A DNA stretch of 64,000 bases from Cristatella mucedo. Lineage: Eukaryota > Bryozoa > Phylactolaemata > Cristatellidae. Positions 62,959-64,000 of the stretch are shown here, one piece after another. The stretch lies in the NCBI GenBank assembly GCA_009760855.2, contig WPIO01000144.1:351501-415500 (forward strand). The letters are read 5' to 3'. Under the pieces are notes generated by a model. It searched no databases and had not been told where the DNA came from. It saw only the letters and a program-made list of their open reading frames with translations. Numbering within the stretch: position 1 is the stretch's first letter; the number at the start of each line of letters is the position of its first letter. A program made the translations under genes and the position numbers.

Positions 62959-64000
62959 CAGTATAGCAGCATTGGTGACACAAGGGTGATTTGACCAGAC
63001 ATTATTGCATGATAACTCCCCGGTCTTAATCAGGTAGTTAGCCTAGAGAAGGAACTACTGTAGTGAGAAGGCATGCTTGGTCGGAGATAGAGGAGTCAAC
63101 TGACTTTCATCTACTAGAGGAAGCAGCTTGCCCTAATAACTTCTATTAGGCCCTAATAACTTCTATCACGTCCAAAGTAGCAAAAGGTGATGGCAATTAA
63201 AGTTTGTTGTGAAGTAATAAGCTCCACCGATTTTCTGACACCACAGCTGATATGCTACCCGAGAAAATAAAGGCGATTCGTGGTCAGGGTTTTTCTCGTA
63301 TGCAACCAAAACTTCCTACATTAGGTAGGGGGTGTGGAGGTTTGGATAGGTGCTCCCAAGCTCATTTCCTCCCTCCACAACCAAGAGCACTGCTGACAGC
63401 CTGGCTGTCTGCAGTCGTGCCACACAGCCATGCACCACAGCTCTGGTCTGGCTTTAGCTTTGCACTAAGATACCCGATAAGCCACAGTTTTCCAACAGCT
63501 GCACGAACTGTACATGCACTCTTTGGAGAAACGTGGACGGCCAGTTATCATCACTTGCTCCCCCAATATTAAATCTAGCCAGATGCTCAGTAAAAGTCAT
63601 CGAATATATCCAAACCAAAAAGTGACCAGTTTCATTAGAAGCCAAAAGCACACACGGCACAGGTATTCACTAACAAGTAAAGACAGACTGACAGGCAGAC
63701 ACAGTCAGCCACATTGCCTGACGGATACAAACTCCCCCCCCAGCAAGCACTAGCACGCACGACCAAGGACACATGAGTGGTGCCACATTTGCTCGGCTTC
63801 CACATTTCTTCAGATGCACCGACGAGGCAATCAGAGCTTTGCGATTTCCATTAACACTGGGGGAGGGGCATTGGCATAACAGGCAACATCACTCAGCAAC
63901 CACCTCCAGCTGCAACAGGCAAATAAAACTTACAAGAACCAACAACTTGCCACTTATAAGGTTGCCAGCAAAGCTGCATGCTGAGTTAGGACAGCTGGGC
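62959..64000. other. Unassigned, to the window edge
   Basis: AT-richer DNA with GCCCTAATAACTTCTATTAG direct repeats at 63132-63168. No enolase exon, other gene or repeat family recognised. Confidence 0.45.

Overview
The window is nuclear DNA from an animal. One intron-containing protein gene can be recognised: enolase on the minus strand, with six exons between 54839 and 59144 and GT-AG introns. The rest is non-coding and crowded with retrotransposon fragments, tRNA-derived SINEs, foldback elements and very long microsatellites. The reverse transcriptases are of the CR1/L2 type and the repeat style fits an invertebrate. The enolase carries IEDAF where most animals have IEDPF; from memory this occurs in flatworm enolases, so a flatworm is a weak guess only.

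Layout. 1-12.2 kb: CpG-rich DNA without a recognisable gene, broken by (TC)n, (AC)n, (CTG)34/(CTA)n, one SINE and LINE tails. 12.2-25.4 kb: a LINE and SINE graveyard, with the best LINE-A copy at 14.1-15.8 kb, a LINE-B copy at 18.1-19.5 kb and a 19-bp minisatellite at 25.1 kb. 25.4-34.5 kb: CpG-rich blocks alternating with a 10-bp tandem array (27.5-28.1 kb), long polypyrimidine tracts, CGG, CCG and AGC triplet arrays, and a terminal-inverted-repeat element at 31.9-32.3 kb. 34.5-51.6 kb: sparse SINEs and LINE pieces, an AT-rich inverted-repeat element at 43.7-44.0 kb and more CpG-rich blocks. 51.6-52.2 kb: about four degenerate 160-bp tandem units. 52.9-53.6 kb: a SINE cluster. 54.8-59.1 kb: enolase. 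59.1-64 kb: probably further enolase intron or upstream DNA, with nested LINE copies. The first ~105 codons of enolase were not found and probably lie beyond the right edge.

Repeat families, named here for convenience. LINE-A and LINE-B are two L2/CR1-like non-LTR retrotransposons with unrelated 3' ends: LINE-A ends in AAGCGCCT...GAGTTCTCTGAGGGCGCT plus (ATT)n, and LINE-B ends in a short (ACATT)n-like tail. SINE-A is tRNA-derived and ends in GGCTGTTGAATCAGCTA plus (TTTA)n. SINE-C is tRNA-derived and its 3' end matches that of LINE-A, which suggests LINE-A machinery mobilised it. All LINE copies seen are 5'-truncated and frame-broken. No rRNA, genuine tRNA, CRISPR or bacterial-type operon was found. 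Repeat boundaries are eye-aligned and good to about 10-30 bp; enolase exon boundaries were checked codon by codon.
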